From positions 167,050 through 231,049 of the forward strand of contig NZ_JAMBOB010000009.1 in NCBI RefSeq assembly GCF_023715415.1: 64,000 bases of DNA. Reading direction: 5' to 3'. The notes under the pieces were generated by a model. The model did no database searches and was not told the origin of the DNA. It saw only the letters and a program-made list of their open reading frames with translations. Origin of the DNA: Neobacillus niacini (GTDB lineage: Bacteria > Bacillota > Bacilli > Bacillales > Cytobacillaceae). Positions 1 through 7,413 of the stretch are shown here, one piece after another (position 1 is the stretch's first letter; the number at the start of each line of letters is the position of its first letter). Position numbers and translations under genes: made by a program.

Positions 1-2
1 TC

Positions 3-143
3 TCTACGTTCATCACCAATTTGGAGGATGCTTCTAAATCCCAGAATCTCATAAATGAATTATTAAAGCACTTTAAAGAGGATGAAGTGAGAGGCTTTGC
101 TTATCAAAACTTCCTCGACCACCGGCCAGGAGTGTTAGGATGA
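3..143 (+). CDS. C-terminal fragment of an unidentified protein (cut by window edge)
   Basis: An open frame enters from the left edge and runs 46 codons to a TGA that overlaps the ATG of the next gene (ATGA), which is the usual sign of translational coupling. The visible tail reads from ITNLEDASKSQ and ends in HRPGVLG. I do not recognise the family from this piece. The coupling suggests it is the upstream member of an operon with the P1-family peptidase. Confidence 0.6.
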   Translation, partial: STFITNLEDASKSQNLINELLKHFKEDEVRGFAYQNFLDHRPGVLG

Positions 144-1168
144 AGGTTAGACAGACAGGAATAAGTGTTGGTATGCTGCCAACAGGTCCCAAAAATTGCA
201 TTACTGATGTTACGGACGTAATGGTAGGTCATGTAACACTTGATTATCCGCTTGATGAAGCCGGTAATGATTATGCCTGTACGGGAGTAACCGCGATACT
301 ACCACACAAAGGCAATGTATTTAAACAGAAAGTAACCGCTTCGAGCTATGTGATTAATGGCTTTGGAAAAACAACCGGCCTAGTTCAAGTCAATGAATTA
401 GGACAGCTCGAATCACCGATTATGTTAACAAATACGTTTGGAGTACCTGCTGTCACTCAAGGGACTTTAGAATACATGCTGGCGGAGAATCCTGAGATTG
501 GGGAAACAACAGGTACAATTAACATAGTGGTTGGAGAATGCAATGATAGTTACTTGAATTCAATTAGGCAATTTCCAGTTAAACCGGAGCATGCGATTGA
601 AGCGATTAAAAAGGCGTCAGACAACCAGGCTGAGGAAGGTGCTGTTGGTGCTGGAAAAGGGATGGTTTGCTTTGGTTACAAAGGCGGGATTGGTACGTCT
701 TCACGTACCATTGAAGCATACACCATTGGCTGTTTAATCCTTAGTAACTTTGGTAAAAAAGAAGAACATCAAAGATTGCGTTATTCAAAGACCGAGGGGC
801 TGTCGGATACATCAGATGGCTCCATCATCATTGTGCTTGCGACGGATGCTCCTTTAAGTGACAGGCAGCTATTGCGTTTATCAAAACGCTGTGGAATTGG
901 TCTCGGCAGAACAGGCAGTCATTTCAGTCATGGCAGCGGGGATATTGTCATTGCTTTTTCGACAGCTCATAAATCAGAACATTTTACGGAAGAATTAACG
1001 GAGCAAAGAATTCAACTCCGTGAGGATCACCTCCTGATGAATCAGCTTTTCACAGGTGCGGCAGAAGCAGCAGAGGAAGCGATTCTTAACTCACTTTCCC
1101 AAGCAGTGACCACAAAAGGAAGAGCAGGAAGAGTTGTAAATAATATTACCTTTACGGGCGAGGAATGA
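140..1168 (+). CDS. P1 family (DmpA/BapA-type) aminopeptidase
   Basis: A 342-residue N-terminal-nucleophile peptidase of the DmpA family. These enzymes cleave themselves before a Ser (or Thr) to make two subunits, and remove N-terminal D-, L- or beta-amino acids from small peptides. The signature GAGKGMVCFGYKGG followed by GIGTSSR (residues about 170-190) contains the expected cleavage and nucleophile site at Gly-Thr/Ser near residue 187. The N-terminal ITDV..V.VGH segment is also typical. There is no signal peptide, so it is cytosolic. The start codon overlaps the stop of the upstream gene and the stop overlaps the start of the small HTH gene, giving a tight three-gene unit. The substrate cannot be told from sequence. 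Confidence 0.9.
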   Translation: MKVRQTGISVGMLPTGPKNCITDVTDVMVGHVTLDYPLDEAGNDYACTGVTAILPHKGNVFKQKVTASSYVINGFGKTTGLVQVNELGQLESPIMLTNTFGVPAVTQGTLEYMLAENPEIGETTGTINIVVGECNDSYLNSIRQFPVKPEHAIEAIKKASDNQAEEGAVGAGKGMVCFGYKGGIGTSSRTIEAYTIGCLILSNFGKKEEHQRLRYSKTEGLSDTSDGSIIIVLATDAPLSDRQLLRLSKRCGIGLGRTGSHFSHGSGDIVIAFSTAHKSEHFTEELTEQRIQLREDHLLMNQLFTGAAEAAEEAILNSLSQAVTTKGRAGRVVNNITFTGEE

Positions 1169-1404
1169 ACGAAATGTATTTAACCATTAAAGAAACCGCA
1201 GAATATTTATCCATGCCAGAATCAAAAATAGAAGAACTAATCAAACAAAAAAAAATCCGAGCCATCCATGACGGACAAGGCTGGATCATCAACAAAGAAC
1301 AATTCAACACCCACCTAAAACAAATCGAAAAATACAAACACCTAGTCGAAGAAATCCTAAGCGAACCCATACCCGAAGACCACGACATCAAAGATGAGGA
1401 CTAA
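1165..1404 (+). CDS. Small excisionase-family helix-turn-helix protein
   Basis: A 79-residue protein that begins with a MerR/excisionase-type winged HTH (YLTIKETAEYLSMPESKIEELIKQKKIRAI) and has a short acidic tail. Such domains bind DNA or act as small regulators. It overlaps the peptidase gene by four bases, so it is probably co-translated with it. The coding strand is strikingly poor in T and G: in 1261-1380 about 73% of bases are A or C, and many codons end in C. The neighbouring peptidase gene is not like this. Confidence 0.75.
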   Translation: MNEMYLTIKETAEYLSMPESKIEELIKQKKIRAIHDGQGWIINKEQFNTHLKQIEKYKHLVEEILSEPIPEDHDIKDED

Positions 1405-1422
1405 TTAGAAGCATTATAATAT

Positions 1423-1467
1423 GGTGACAGGCACCGTCCGTGGACAGTGTCCACGTGGAATGGACAC
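1423..1467. repeat. Palindromic intergenic element (GGTGACAGGCACC plus GTGGACA hairpin)
   Basis: Two adjacent inverted repeats: GGTG-ACAGG-CACC (1423-1435) and CGTGGAC-AGT-GTCCACG (1439-1455, seven perfect pairs), followed by a further partial copy TGGACAC (1461-1467). There is no T tract, so this does not look like an intrinsic terminator. It resembles short dispersed palindromic elements of Bacillus genomes. It sits exactly where base composition flips (see findings). Confidence 0.6.
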
Positions 1468-1501
1468 TTTTCCGAAAAATTGAAATAGGAGCTGGTTTCT
1501 A

Positions 1502-1867
1502 GTGGGGGAGTTTTTCTTGAAGAGGGTTTATGAACCGTATGATGAGTCTGATGGTTTTCGGATTTTGGTGGATCGATTGTGGCCTCGTGGCATCTCGAAG
1601 GAGGCTGCTAGGTTAACGGCTTGGCAGAAGGAGGTCGCTCCTAGTCCTGAGCTTCGTAAGTGGTTTTGCCACAAGCCTGAGTTGTTTGAGGAGTTTCGTG
1701 TTAAATACATAGAGGAATTACGTACGGATGAACAGAAGCGGAGGATTATGGATGAATTAATTCAACTGACTTCTGAAGGGAACGTTACTCTCCTTTACGG
1801 TGCAAAAGATCCTGTATATAATCATGCGATTGTTTTACGAGAAGAGCTAAACAGAATTATAGATTAA
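1502..1867 (+). CDS. DUF488 family protein (YeaO-like)
   Basis: A 121-residue cytosolic protein of the DUF488 family. The conserved blocks are LKRVYEP, VDRLWPRGISKE (residues about 24-37), KEVAPSPELRKWF and LLYGAKDP..NHA. The biochemical function is unknown. The GTG start at 1502 follows AGGAG at 1487-1491. An internal TTG at 1517 preceded by GGGGGAG is an alternative start. The first 120 bases are rich in G and T on the coding strand (about 68%), the mirror image of the preceding HTH gene. A strong terminator follows, so it is probably monocistronic. Confidence 0.88.
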   Translation: MGEFFLKRVYEPYDESDGFRILVDRLWPRGISKEAARLTAWQKEVAPSPELRKWFCHKPELFEEFRVKYIEELRTDEQKRRIMDELIQLTSEGNVTLLYGAKDPVYNHAIVLREELNRIID

Positions 1868-1877
1868 GTAAAAGCAT

Positions 1878-1915
1878 AAAAGAGGAGCTCCGCGATAAAA
1901 AGGGGCTCCTCTTTT
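1878..1915 (+). terminator. Intrinsic terminator after DUF488 gene
   Basis: The stem AAAGAGGAGC pairs with GCTCCTCTTT, followed by T residues. It directly follows the stop codon of the DUF488 gene. Confidence 0.85.
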
Positions 1916-2004
1916 ATTTATATATGCTTTATTTCTTAGAGGATTATTACATAAATTTCTTGAATATGTAGGAGATATAAATAGTTTTTGGGGGTACATA
2001 GATT

Positions 2005-2382
2005 ATGAAATTTTATAACTTTAATAAAGAGAGTGGTAAACAGATTACAAAATTTAATTCTGATTTTATTATGACTCGAATAATTCAAACAAATAGTGCT
2101 GCTTCTATTGGCTGTATGCATTTAGAGGAAAATGGCTTGATAGGTTATCACCAAGCAGTTGGACCTCAACTATTGTTAATCATAAGTGGAGAAGGTTTGG
2201 TTAGTATTGATCGCAAAAAATATTTTAAAGTACAGCCTGGAGACGCTGTGTTTTGGGAAAAAGATGAGTGGCATGAAACGAAGACAACAAAAGGCTTAAC
2301 GGCTATTGTCATTGAAAGTGGAGAACTAAATCCCTCATCCTTTATGCCAAACATCATTCCGAACTCAAAAGGAGAAAGATAA
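2005..2382 (+). CDS. Cupin-domain protein
   Basis: A 125-residue single-domain cupin. The motifs are GYHQAVGPQLLLIISGEG (residues about 48-66) and QPGDAVFWEKDEWHET (residues about 76-92), matching the two cupin motifs, with His and Glu residues available for metal binding. The reaction or ligand is not predictable. GGGGGT at about 1988-1994 is the likely ribosome site. The next gene starts two bases after the stop, so cupin and DJ-1/PfpI genes form a pair, perhaps in stress or small-molecule detoxification (inference). Confidence 0.8.
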   Translation: MKFYNFNKESGKQITKFNSDFIMTRIIQTNSAASIGCMHLEENGLIGYHQAVGPQLLLIISGEGLVSIDRKKYFKVQPGDAVFWEKDEWHETKTTKGLTAIVIESGELNPSSFMPNIIPNSKGER

Positions 2383-2384
2383 AT

Positions 2385-2951
2385 ATGAAACAAGCACTCT
2401 TATTAACTTATGATACTTTTGCTGATTTTGAAGTCATGATTTTATTAACATGTATAGATTCAACGTACCAGATAAATTCTTTTACTGTTGAAAATGAGAT
2501 AAGACCAATTCAGTCTTGTGCTGGATTTCAGGTTATTCCCCATTTAACGATAGATCAAGTGAACCCTGAGGATTTTGATGTATTAATCATACCTGGCGGC
2601 AACCCAGCCCCTCTCCTTGATAACTCAGACCTAAAGAAAATAGTGCAGCATTTTTATAGAAAAAAGAAACAAATTGCAGCAATTTGTGGAGGTCCTGCTA
2701 TTTTAGGTGCAGCAGGCATACTAGAAGAAGTAAAATATACTGCTTCGTTAGACACTGACGATCCTTTATACAGTCATGTATTAGTTCCAAGAAATCAGGT
2801 AAAAGAACATCTTGTTATTGATAAAAATGTAATTACATCGACGGGTTCGAACTATTTAAATTTTGCTGAGGCTGTTCTCAGAAATATGGGTGTTTTTACA
2901 GATGATTTGAAAGACCCCCTTGCATATTTTCGGGTCCCATCAATGAGTTAA
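2385..2951 (+). CDS. DJ-1/PfpI family protein
   Basis: A 188-residue member of the DJ-1/PfpI (class I amidotransferase-like) superfamily. The nucleophile elbow AAICGGPAIL places the reactive Cys near residue 101, and IIPGGNPAPLLD precedes it as usual. Relatives act as glyoxalases, chaperones or regulators of stress. AAAGGAGAAAG just upstream is the ribosome site, and the gene is almost contiguous with the cupin gene. Length is normal for a stand-alone domain. Confidence 0.88.
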   Translation: MKQALLLTYDTFADFEVMILLTCIDSTYQINSFTVENEIRPIQSCAGFQVIPHLTIDQVNPEDFDVLIIPGGNPAPLLDNSDLKKIVQHFYRKKKQIAAICGGPAILGAAGILEEVKYTASLDTDDPLYSHVLVPRNQVKEHLVIDKNVITSTGSNYLNFAEAVLRNMGVFTDDLKDPLAYFRVPSMS

Positions 2952-3017
2952 ATAATGAACTGCATACCAACTGGAGTTAATTCTTATTGATACTACATGA
3001 GTGAAGGTACCACTGGG

Positions 3018-3053
3018 AAAACTCCTAAATAAGTCAACACAACTGGGAGTTTT
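3018..3053 (+). promoter_or_regulatory. Hairpin that traps the SGNH gene ribosome site
   Basis: AAAACTCC (3018-3025) can pair with GGAGTTTT (3046-3053), an eight-pair stem with a 20-base loop. The right arm contains the GGGAG ribosome site of the gene at 3057. It may act as a terminator for the upstream pair, as a translational switch, or as both. Confidence 0.4.
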
Positions 3054-3056
3054 ATT

Positions 3057-3779
3057 ATGAAAAATATTATCTTTTTACTCTGTATGATTCTGATACTGTT
3101 TGGTACCTATACCGGTATTCGTGGTTCTTCGGCTAGTACAAAGGTCATTAATCTTGTAGCCCTAGGTGATTCCATCACACATGGAGTAGGGGACCCTACA
3201 AATGAGGGGTATATAGAAGGAGTTAAAGAAAAATTGGAGGAAGTACATAAAACTCCTATCAAAGTGAGTAACTTCGCTATACCAAGGTATTCTACCGATA
3301 AAGTTCTCGAACAACTGCAGGATAAAAAAATCAACGCACAGATAAAAAAGGGTAAATATATCATTCTTTATATCGGAACGAATGATTTTAGAAAGAGTGC
3401 TAATTATCAATTTAACCCACTTGATGTAAAAAGAATAAATGATGGTAAAGTAAGATTCACTACCAACCTTACTAAAATTCTTGAAAGTATAAGAAAAAAT
3501 AATTCTGCAGCTCCTATCTTTGTTCTAGGTTTATATCAACCCTATGTCGAATACGCGAATCGAGAGGAAATTCTAAGCACGATAAAAGATTGGAACGATG
3601 AAATTGTCAAAGTGGCGGATCATTTTGATCAAACTTACTTTGTTGCCACCCTGGACCTATTTCAAGAGAAACCAAAAAGTACCTATTTCAGTGATTCCCT
3701 ACATCCCAATCCGGCTGGATATCAACTAATCGCTGAGCGGGTGTCTGAAACAGTATTAAAAGAACTTAGTTTAAACTAA
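3057..3779 (+). CDS. Secreted SGNH/GDSL hydrolase
   Basis: A 240-residue lipase/esterase of the SGNH family. The N-terminal stretch (residues 1-27) is a signal peptide or membrane anchor. Block I is GDSITHG (Ser about residue 39), block III is GTND, and block V is DSLHPNPAGY with the catalytic Asp/His. It is therefore probably an extracellular esterase or acylhydrolase acting on lipids, polysaccharide O-acyl groups or similar substrates. The ribosome site lies in a hairpin stem. It is followed closely by the SRPBCC gene, which has its own AAAAGGAG site. Confidence 0.88.
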   Translation: MKNIIFLLCMILILFGTYTGIRGSSASTKVINLVALGDSITHGVGDPTNEGYIEGVKEKLEEVHKTPIKVSNFAIPRYSTDKVLEQLQDKKINAQIKKGKYIILYIGTNDFRKSANYQFNPLDVKRINDGKVRFTTNLTKILESIRKNNSAAPIFVLGLYQPYVEYANREEILSTIKDWNDEIVKVADHFDQTYFVATLDLFQEKPKSTYFSDSLHPNPAGYQLIAERVSETVLKELSLN

Positions 3780-3798
3780 GGAAAAGGAGTGTATTACA

Positions 3799-4266
3799 AT
3801 GATAACACTAAACGAAAAACCCGTTGTAAAAGCAGAAATGCTCATTCGCAAACCCGTTGAGGAAGTATATGAAGCTTTTATCAACCCTGAAATCACTACA
3901 AAGTTCTGGTTCACTAAAAGCAGCGGAAGATTGGAAGAGGGTAAAACGATTAGATGGGACTGGGAAATGTATGGTGTTGGGGATGAGTTATATGTTAAGA
4001 AATTAGAGCAAAACAAGGTAATTGGAATTGAATGGACCGACGGCACCCAGGTGGAGTGGATATTTACCCCCCGAACAGATAATCAAACCTTTGTCTCCAT
4101 CACAAACTCAGGCTTTTCTGGCGATGGCGATGAAATGGTAAACCAAGCGGTTGATTCAATGGGAGGATACACAATGGTACTCTCTGGATTAAAGGCGTAT
4201 CTAGAGCACAACATTCTATTAAATCTTGTAGCCGACAAGGCACCAGATGCGAATGTAAATTGGTAA
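3799..4266 (+). CDS. SRPBCC (AHSA1-like) domain protein
   Basis: A 155-residue START/SRPBCC-fold protein. The typical start of the fold, IRKPVEEVYEAFINPEITTKFWF, is followed by the W.W.M..... IEWTDG and WIFTPR beta strands and a long C-terminal helix. Relatives bind hydrophobic ligands or activate Hsp90-like partners; the function in Bacillus is unknown. A good AAAAGGAGTG site precedes the ATG and a strong terminator follows. Confidence 0.85.
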   Translation: MITLNEKPVVKAEMLIRKPVEEVYEAFINPEITTKFWFTKSSGRLEEGKTIRWDWEMYGVGDELYVKKLEQNKVIGIEWTDGTQVEWIFTPRTDNQTFVSITNSGFSGDGDEMVNQAVDSMGGYTMVLSGLKAYLEHNILLNLVADKAPDANVNW

Positions 4267-4274
4267 TAGTAATA

Positions 4275-4310
4275 GGCAGCTAAATCTACATGGATTTAGT
4301 CTGCCGTTTT
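4275..4310 (+). terminator. Intrinsic terminator after SRPBCC gene
   Basis: GGCAG-CTAAATC pairs with GATTTAG-T-CTGCC, followed by GTTTT. Confidence 0.85.
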
Positions 4311-4347
4311 GACTTGATATGAGCAGAGTTAAAAGGGAGTACAGACA

Positions 4348-5208
4348 ATGGTGAACTATATTGAACGTATTAATCAGGTGTACCCTAGCCTTTCTATTAA
4401 GGATTGGCAGCTTAATGAAATTGGCCAAAATAATGATGTAGTAATTGTAAATCGAACCATGGTATTCAGATTTCCGAAATACAAAAAGGGGATAGACAGT
4501 CTGAAAAAAGAGACTGTGATATTGGAAGCTATTAAGAATAAGGTATCCATTCCGATACCCAATCCTATCTATCAATCTTTTGAAAAATGGGAAGCAGGGA
4601 AGGTTTTTGTTGGCTATGAGTTAATCCAAGGGTCTCCACTATGGAAAAAAAGTTTCGCAAGTATTAAAAATGAAGAAGTGTTAAAAAGGCTAGCATCACA
4701 GCTTGTTACCTTCCTAATTGAAATACATTCAATTTCTAAAAAAACACTGCCATTAGAGGAAACCAATCCCCGAGAAGAAATGGTCAACCTTTATCAAAGG
4801 ATACAAAATGAACTGTATCCATTTATGAGGGAAGAATCACAACGACAAATTTCAACTTCTTTTGAAACCTTTCTAGATAGCAAAACATGCTTAAACTTAA
4901 ACGCCACTTTGATCCATGGTGACTTTGGGGCCACCAATATTTTATGGAATCCTTATACCTATAATATATCGGGGATTATTGATTTTGGCGGCAGTGATAT
5001 AGGTGACCCCGCCTATGATTTTGCAGGAATCCTATCCAGTTACGGGGAAGATTTTTTTAATAGGTGTTTGAATTTGTATCCAAATAGAACCGAAATAGCT
5101 GAACGAGTGAGGTTTTATAGAAGTACATTTGCGTTACAAGAAGCCGTACATGGTGTGGAAAATGACGATATAGAAGCATTTGAAAATGGTATAAAAGCAT
5201 ATAGATAA
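4348..5208 (+). CDS. Aminoglycoside phosphotransferase (APH) family kinase
   Basis: A 286-residue protein-kinase-like small-molecule kinase. The catalytic loop HGDFGATN (about residue 190) and the Mg-binding IIDFGGSDIGDPAYD are intact, and the N lobe carries VFRFPKYKKG with the candidate ATP-binding Lys. The family includes antibiotic, choline and sugar kinases; the substrate here is not predictable, and it should not be assumed to confer resistance. The ribosome site AAAGGGAG precedes the ATG. The next gene begins about 25 bases after the stop, so the two may be co-transcribed. Confidence 0.85.
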   Translation: MVNYIERINQVYPSLSIKDWQLNEIGQNNDVVIVNRTMVFRFPKYKKGIDSLKKETVILEAIKNKVSIPIPNPIYQSFEKWEAGKVFVGYELIQGSPLWKKSFASIKNEEVLKRLASQLVTFLIEIHSISKKTLPLEETNPREEMVNLYQRIQNELYPFMREESQRQISTSFETFLDSKTCLNLNATLIHGDFGATNILWNPYTYNISGIIDFGGSDIGDPAYDFAGILSSYGEDFFNRCLNLYPNRTEIAERVRFYRSTFALQEAVHGVENDDIEAFENGIKAYR

Positions 5209-5232
5209 AAGTCTAAATTGGAGGAGAGACAT

Positions 5233-5961
5233 ATGAGGCAAATTATCGCTCTTGGCGGCGGAGGTTTCTCGATGGAACCAGAGAATACATTATTGGACTC
5301 TTATATTCTTAAGCAATCAGGTAAAGAAAACCCAAAAATTTGTTTTATTCCCACTGCGAGTGGAGATTCAGAGGATTATATTCAAAAGTTTTATAGTTTT
5401 TTCAAAAACCAAAACTGCAGCCCATCACATCTATCATTATTCAGACCGCCGACCAGGGATTTGGAGAGTTTTATTTTGGAGAAGGATATTATTTATGTTG
5501 GCGGCGGAAACACAAAGAATCTGTTAGCATTGTGGAAGGATTGGGGATTAGACACTATTTTGAGAAAAGCTTGGAATCAAGGAATCCTTTTAGCGGGGAT
5601 TAGTGCGGGTTCCATTTGTTGGTTCGAGGAAGGTGTAACGGACTCCTATGGCGAAGGACTTGAGCCACTCAAATGTTTGGGTTTCTTAAAAGGCAGCAAT
5701 TGTCCACATTATGATGGGGAAGCAGAACGAAGACCGGCTTACCAGAATCTAATTGGCACAAAGAAAATACAGGCAGGAATTGCAGCAGATGATGGTGTTG
5801 CTATTCATTACATTGATCAAGAAATAAGTAACATTGTCAGCTCTAGACCAACCAGCAAGGCGTATCGTGTTTCCTACGAAAAAAAAGTGGTAGAAACCGA
5901 ACTTCAAACAACGTTCTTAAATTCTTATAAATTTGTCTCCAATAGAAACATGTTCATATAG
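5233..5961 (+). CDS. Peptidase E-like serine peptidase (family S51)
   Basis: A 242-residue cytosolic peptidase. The nucleophile elbow GISAGSICW puts Ser near residue 124, and CPHYDGE supplies the expected His near residue 158. N-terminal ALGGGG and YVGGGNT are typical of S51 (dipeptidase E/cyanophycinase-like). Dipeptidase E cleaves Asp-X dipeptides, so that is the likely but unproven activity. I start it at ATG 5233 because GGAGGAGA lies at 5220-5227; the longer frame would start on a TTG inside that site. Confidence 0.88.
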   Translation: MRQIIALGGGGFSMEPENTLLDSYILKQSGKENPKICFIPTASGDSEDYIQKFYSFFKNQNCSPSHLSLFRPPTRDLESFILEKDIIYVGGGNTKNLLALWKDWGLDTILRKAWNQGILLAGISAGSICWFEEGVTDSYGEGLEPLKCLGFLKGSNCPHYDGEAERRPAYQNLIGTKKIQAGIAADDGVAIHYIDQEISNIVSSRPTSKAYRVSYEKKVVETELQTTFLNSYKFVSNRNMFI

Positions 5962-6014
5962 TTCTTAATGCTTACTTTTATACTTTCCTCTGATAAAGAA
6001 ATAAAGAAAAAATA

Positions 6015-6045
6015 GGTATAATTCCCTATCCTTTTATGCATTATA
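6015..6045 (+). promoter_or_regulatory. Candidate sigma-G promoter
   Basis: GGTATA (6015-6020) and CATTATA (6039-6045) are separated by 18 bases. The -10 element fits the forespore sigma-G pattern CATnnTA, and the -35 element matches TGAATA at four of six positions. It lies 48 bases upstream of the small spore-protein-like gene. Confidence 0.45.
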
Positions 6046-6093
6046 AAAGATGTTGCTAGCCCAACATACATATATAAATAGGAGGGAAACAAA

Positions 6094-6228
6094 ATGACCA
6101 ATAAAAATAACAATCGTAACCAGCCTCATACTGGTGGAAGCAAGGCTGATACGGAATTTGGTGCAGAACAAGGATTAAGTAAGAAAGCAAGAAAACAAGC
6201 TGCAAGAGATAATAAAAAGAACTCTTAA
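6094..6228 (+). CDS. Probable gamma-type small acid-soluble spore protein
   Basis: A 44-residue, Asn/Lys/Gln-rich protein with a good AGGAGGGAAA ribosome site. It contains ADTEFGAEQGL followed by basic KKARKQAARDNKK. The TEFGAE segment resembles the TEF(A/G)SE site that germination protease GPR cuts in gamma-type spore proteins. A sigma-G-like promoter and a strong terminator frame it. The assignment is inferred from motif and context, because the protein is too short for certainty. Gamma-type proteins normally have two repeats; here only one is present. Confidence 0.6.
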   Translation: MTNKNNNRNQPHTGGSKADTEFGAEQGLSKKARKQAARDNKKNS

Positions 6229-6301
6229 TTTAAAGTGGAAAACGCATTATATGGGTAACAGATTTTGTTTCCGAGTACAAAATATTAATAATCATTAGGA
6301 G

Positions 6302-6337
6302 AAGGACATCAAATTGCAACAGTTTGATGTCCTTTTT
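6302..6337 (+). terminator. Intrinsic terminator after spore-protein gene
   Basis: AAGGACATCAAA pairs with TTTGATGTCCTT, followed by TTT: 12 perfect pairs and a nine-base loop. Confidence 0.9.
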
Positions 6338-6405
6338 GGTTGTGATTCAGGAAGGATTACCCGCTTTTTTGTTGATTTCCTTATAAGCAAACGGGACAGT
6401 TTAGC

Positions 6406-6437
6406 CAAAAAAAGAGATGTTAATTTTACAACATCTC
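6406..6437 (-). terminator. Intrinsic terminator of the reductase gene
   Basis: Read on the minus strand, GAGATGTT pairs with AACATCTC and is followed by seven T residues. It lies downstream of the minus-strand gene at 6503-7123. Confidence 0.8.
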
Positions 6438-6502
6438 CTTTACTTATTATTCCGTTTTATTTTTAGACCCTCATTCCTATTTTTAGATATTAAGGATTAT
6501 TA

Positions 6503-7123
6503 TTAGTAGGCAATACCTACACGTGATTTTATATAATCGTTTGTTTTTATCTGTCTAAATGTAAATTCCGCTGTATCCTGCACAGAAATTTCAACTCCAC
6601 CCTCTGGCAAAAAATCACTGTCCACACGATATTTTCCTAAACTTTCTCCATCAGGCAAATATGTAGGACAGACAATAGTCCATTCGAGTGTTGATTGTTT
6701 AAGCCTATCGTAAACTTTATGATGTTCTTTCGCAGCATGGGTTGACTTGCGCTTTGATTCGCTTGATTGATAACGCAGAGAATTTGGCGTGGTTCTACTT
6801 TGTAGGATACCTGCAGTTCCTATAGTTATTATTCGATTAATACTTTCGCTTTCCATAGCCTCGATAATAAGTGGCATACTTTCTGATAGAGTAGTTGTGC
6901 CATCAGTATTTAGTGCACTAATAACTACATCAATCCCAAGCATTGCACGTACGATATCATCTTTATTTAAAACATTCCCTTGAATAATGGTTAAATTTTC
7001 ATTATTTATTTGAATCTTCTCTGGAGTGCGAACTAATACAGTAACCTGATGTCTGTCATGAAGGGCATAAGTAACTATTTGACTTCCAACTCGTCCAGTT
7101 GCACCTAAAATTAAAATATTCAT
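6503..7123 (-). CDS. NAD(P)-binding SDR/NmrA-like reductase
   Basis: A 206-residue Rossmann protein starting MNILILGATGRVGSQIV, with the GATGRVG dinucleotide loop at residues 7-13. Further atypical-SDR features are VISALNTDGTTT and RIITIGTAGIL, and a WTIVCPTYL segment. Relatives are flavin or NADH:ubiquinone reductase-like proteins and sugar-epimerase-like sensors (YwnB type). The substrate is not predictable. It is flanked by its own terminator and is probably monocistronic. Confidence 0.82.
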   Translation of the reverse strand: MNILILGATGRVGSQIVTYALHDRHQVTVLVRTPEKIQINNENLTIIQGNVLNKDDIVRAMLGIDVVISALNTDGTTTLSESMPLIIEAMESESINRIITIGTAGILQSRTTPNSLRYQSSESKRKSTHAAKEHHKVYDRLKQSTLEWTIVCPTYLPDGESLGKYRVDSDFLPEGGVEISVQDTAEFTFRQIKTNDYIKSRVGIAY

Positions 7124-7300
7124 AAAAATGAGCCTCCTTTTGCAAATACTACTATTTTACTATAAAAATTATATTATTGTCTTCTTCAACTATCGGGTGC
7201 TTTCCTTAAAAAATTGGCTGCAAAAACAGCAGTCTTTTTCTTATTCGATTAACGAGGTGCGACTAGTAAAACAAGAAATAATAATAAATACACAAAAGAA

Positions 7301-7321
7301 ACACCGTGCTAATTACGGTGT
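7301..7321 (-). terminator. Hairpin, probable terminator of hemolysin III gene
   Basis: ACACCGT pairs with ACGGTGT around a seven-base loop. T-rich tracts occur on both sides, so it could work in either direction. The only gene reading toward it is the minus-strand hemolysin III gene. Confidence 0.55.
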
Positions 7322-7413
7322 CTTTTTGTGTGCAATTTAACCTTTATTTCCAAACTATTTAAGTTTTGTACTTCAAAACAAAATCCGTTACGTCCAATTG
7401 GCGATTTTCTATT

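Noticed and set aside
1152..1391. 79-codon minus-strand ORF opposite the small HTH gene
   Set aside because: It mirrors the T-poor HTH gene, has no ribosome site, and the forward gene has a clear HTH.
4348..5208. Reading the APH-family gene as an antibiotic-resistance gene
   Set aside because: The fold is shared by many housekeeping kinases and no resistance-specific feature or mobile context is visible.
7128..7340. 70-codon plus-strand ORF between the reductase and hemolysin III genes
   Set aside because: No ribosome site, odd composition, and it runs through the hemolysin III terminator hairpin; no recognised family.
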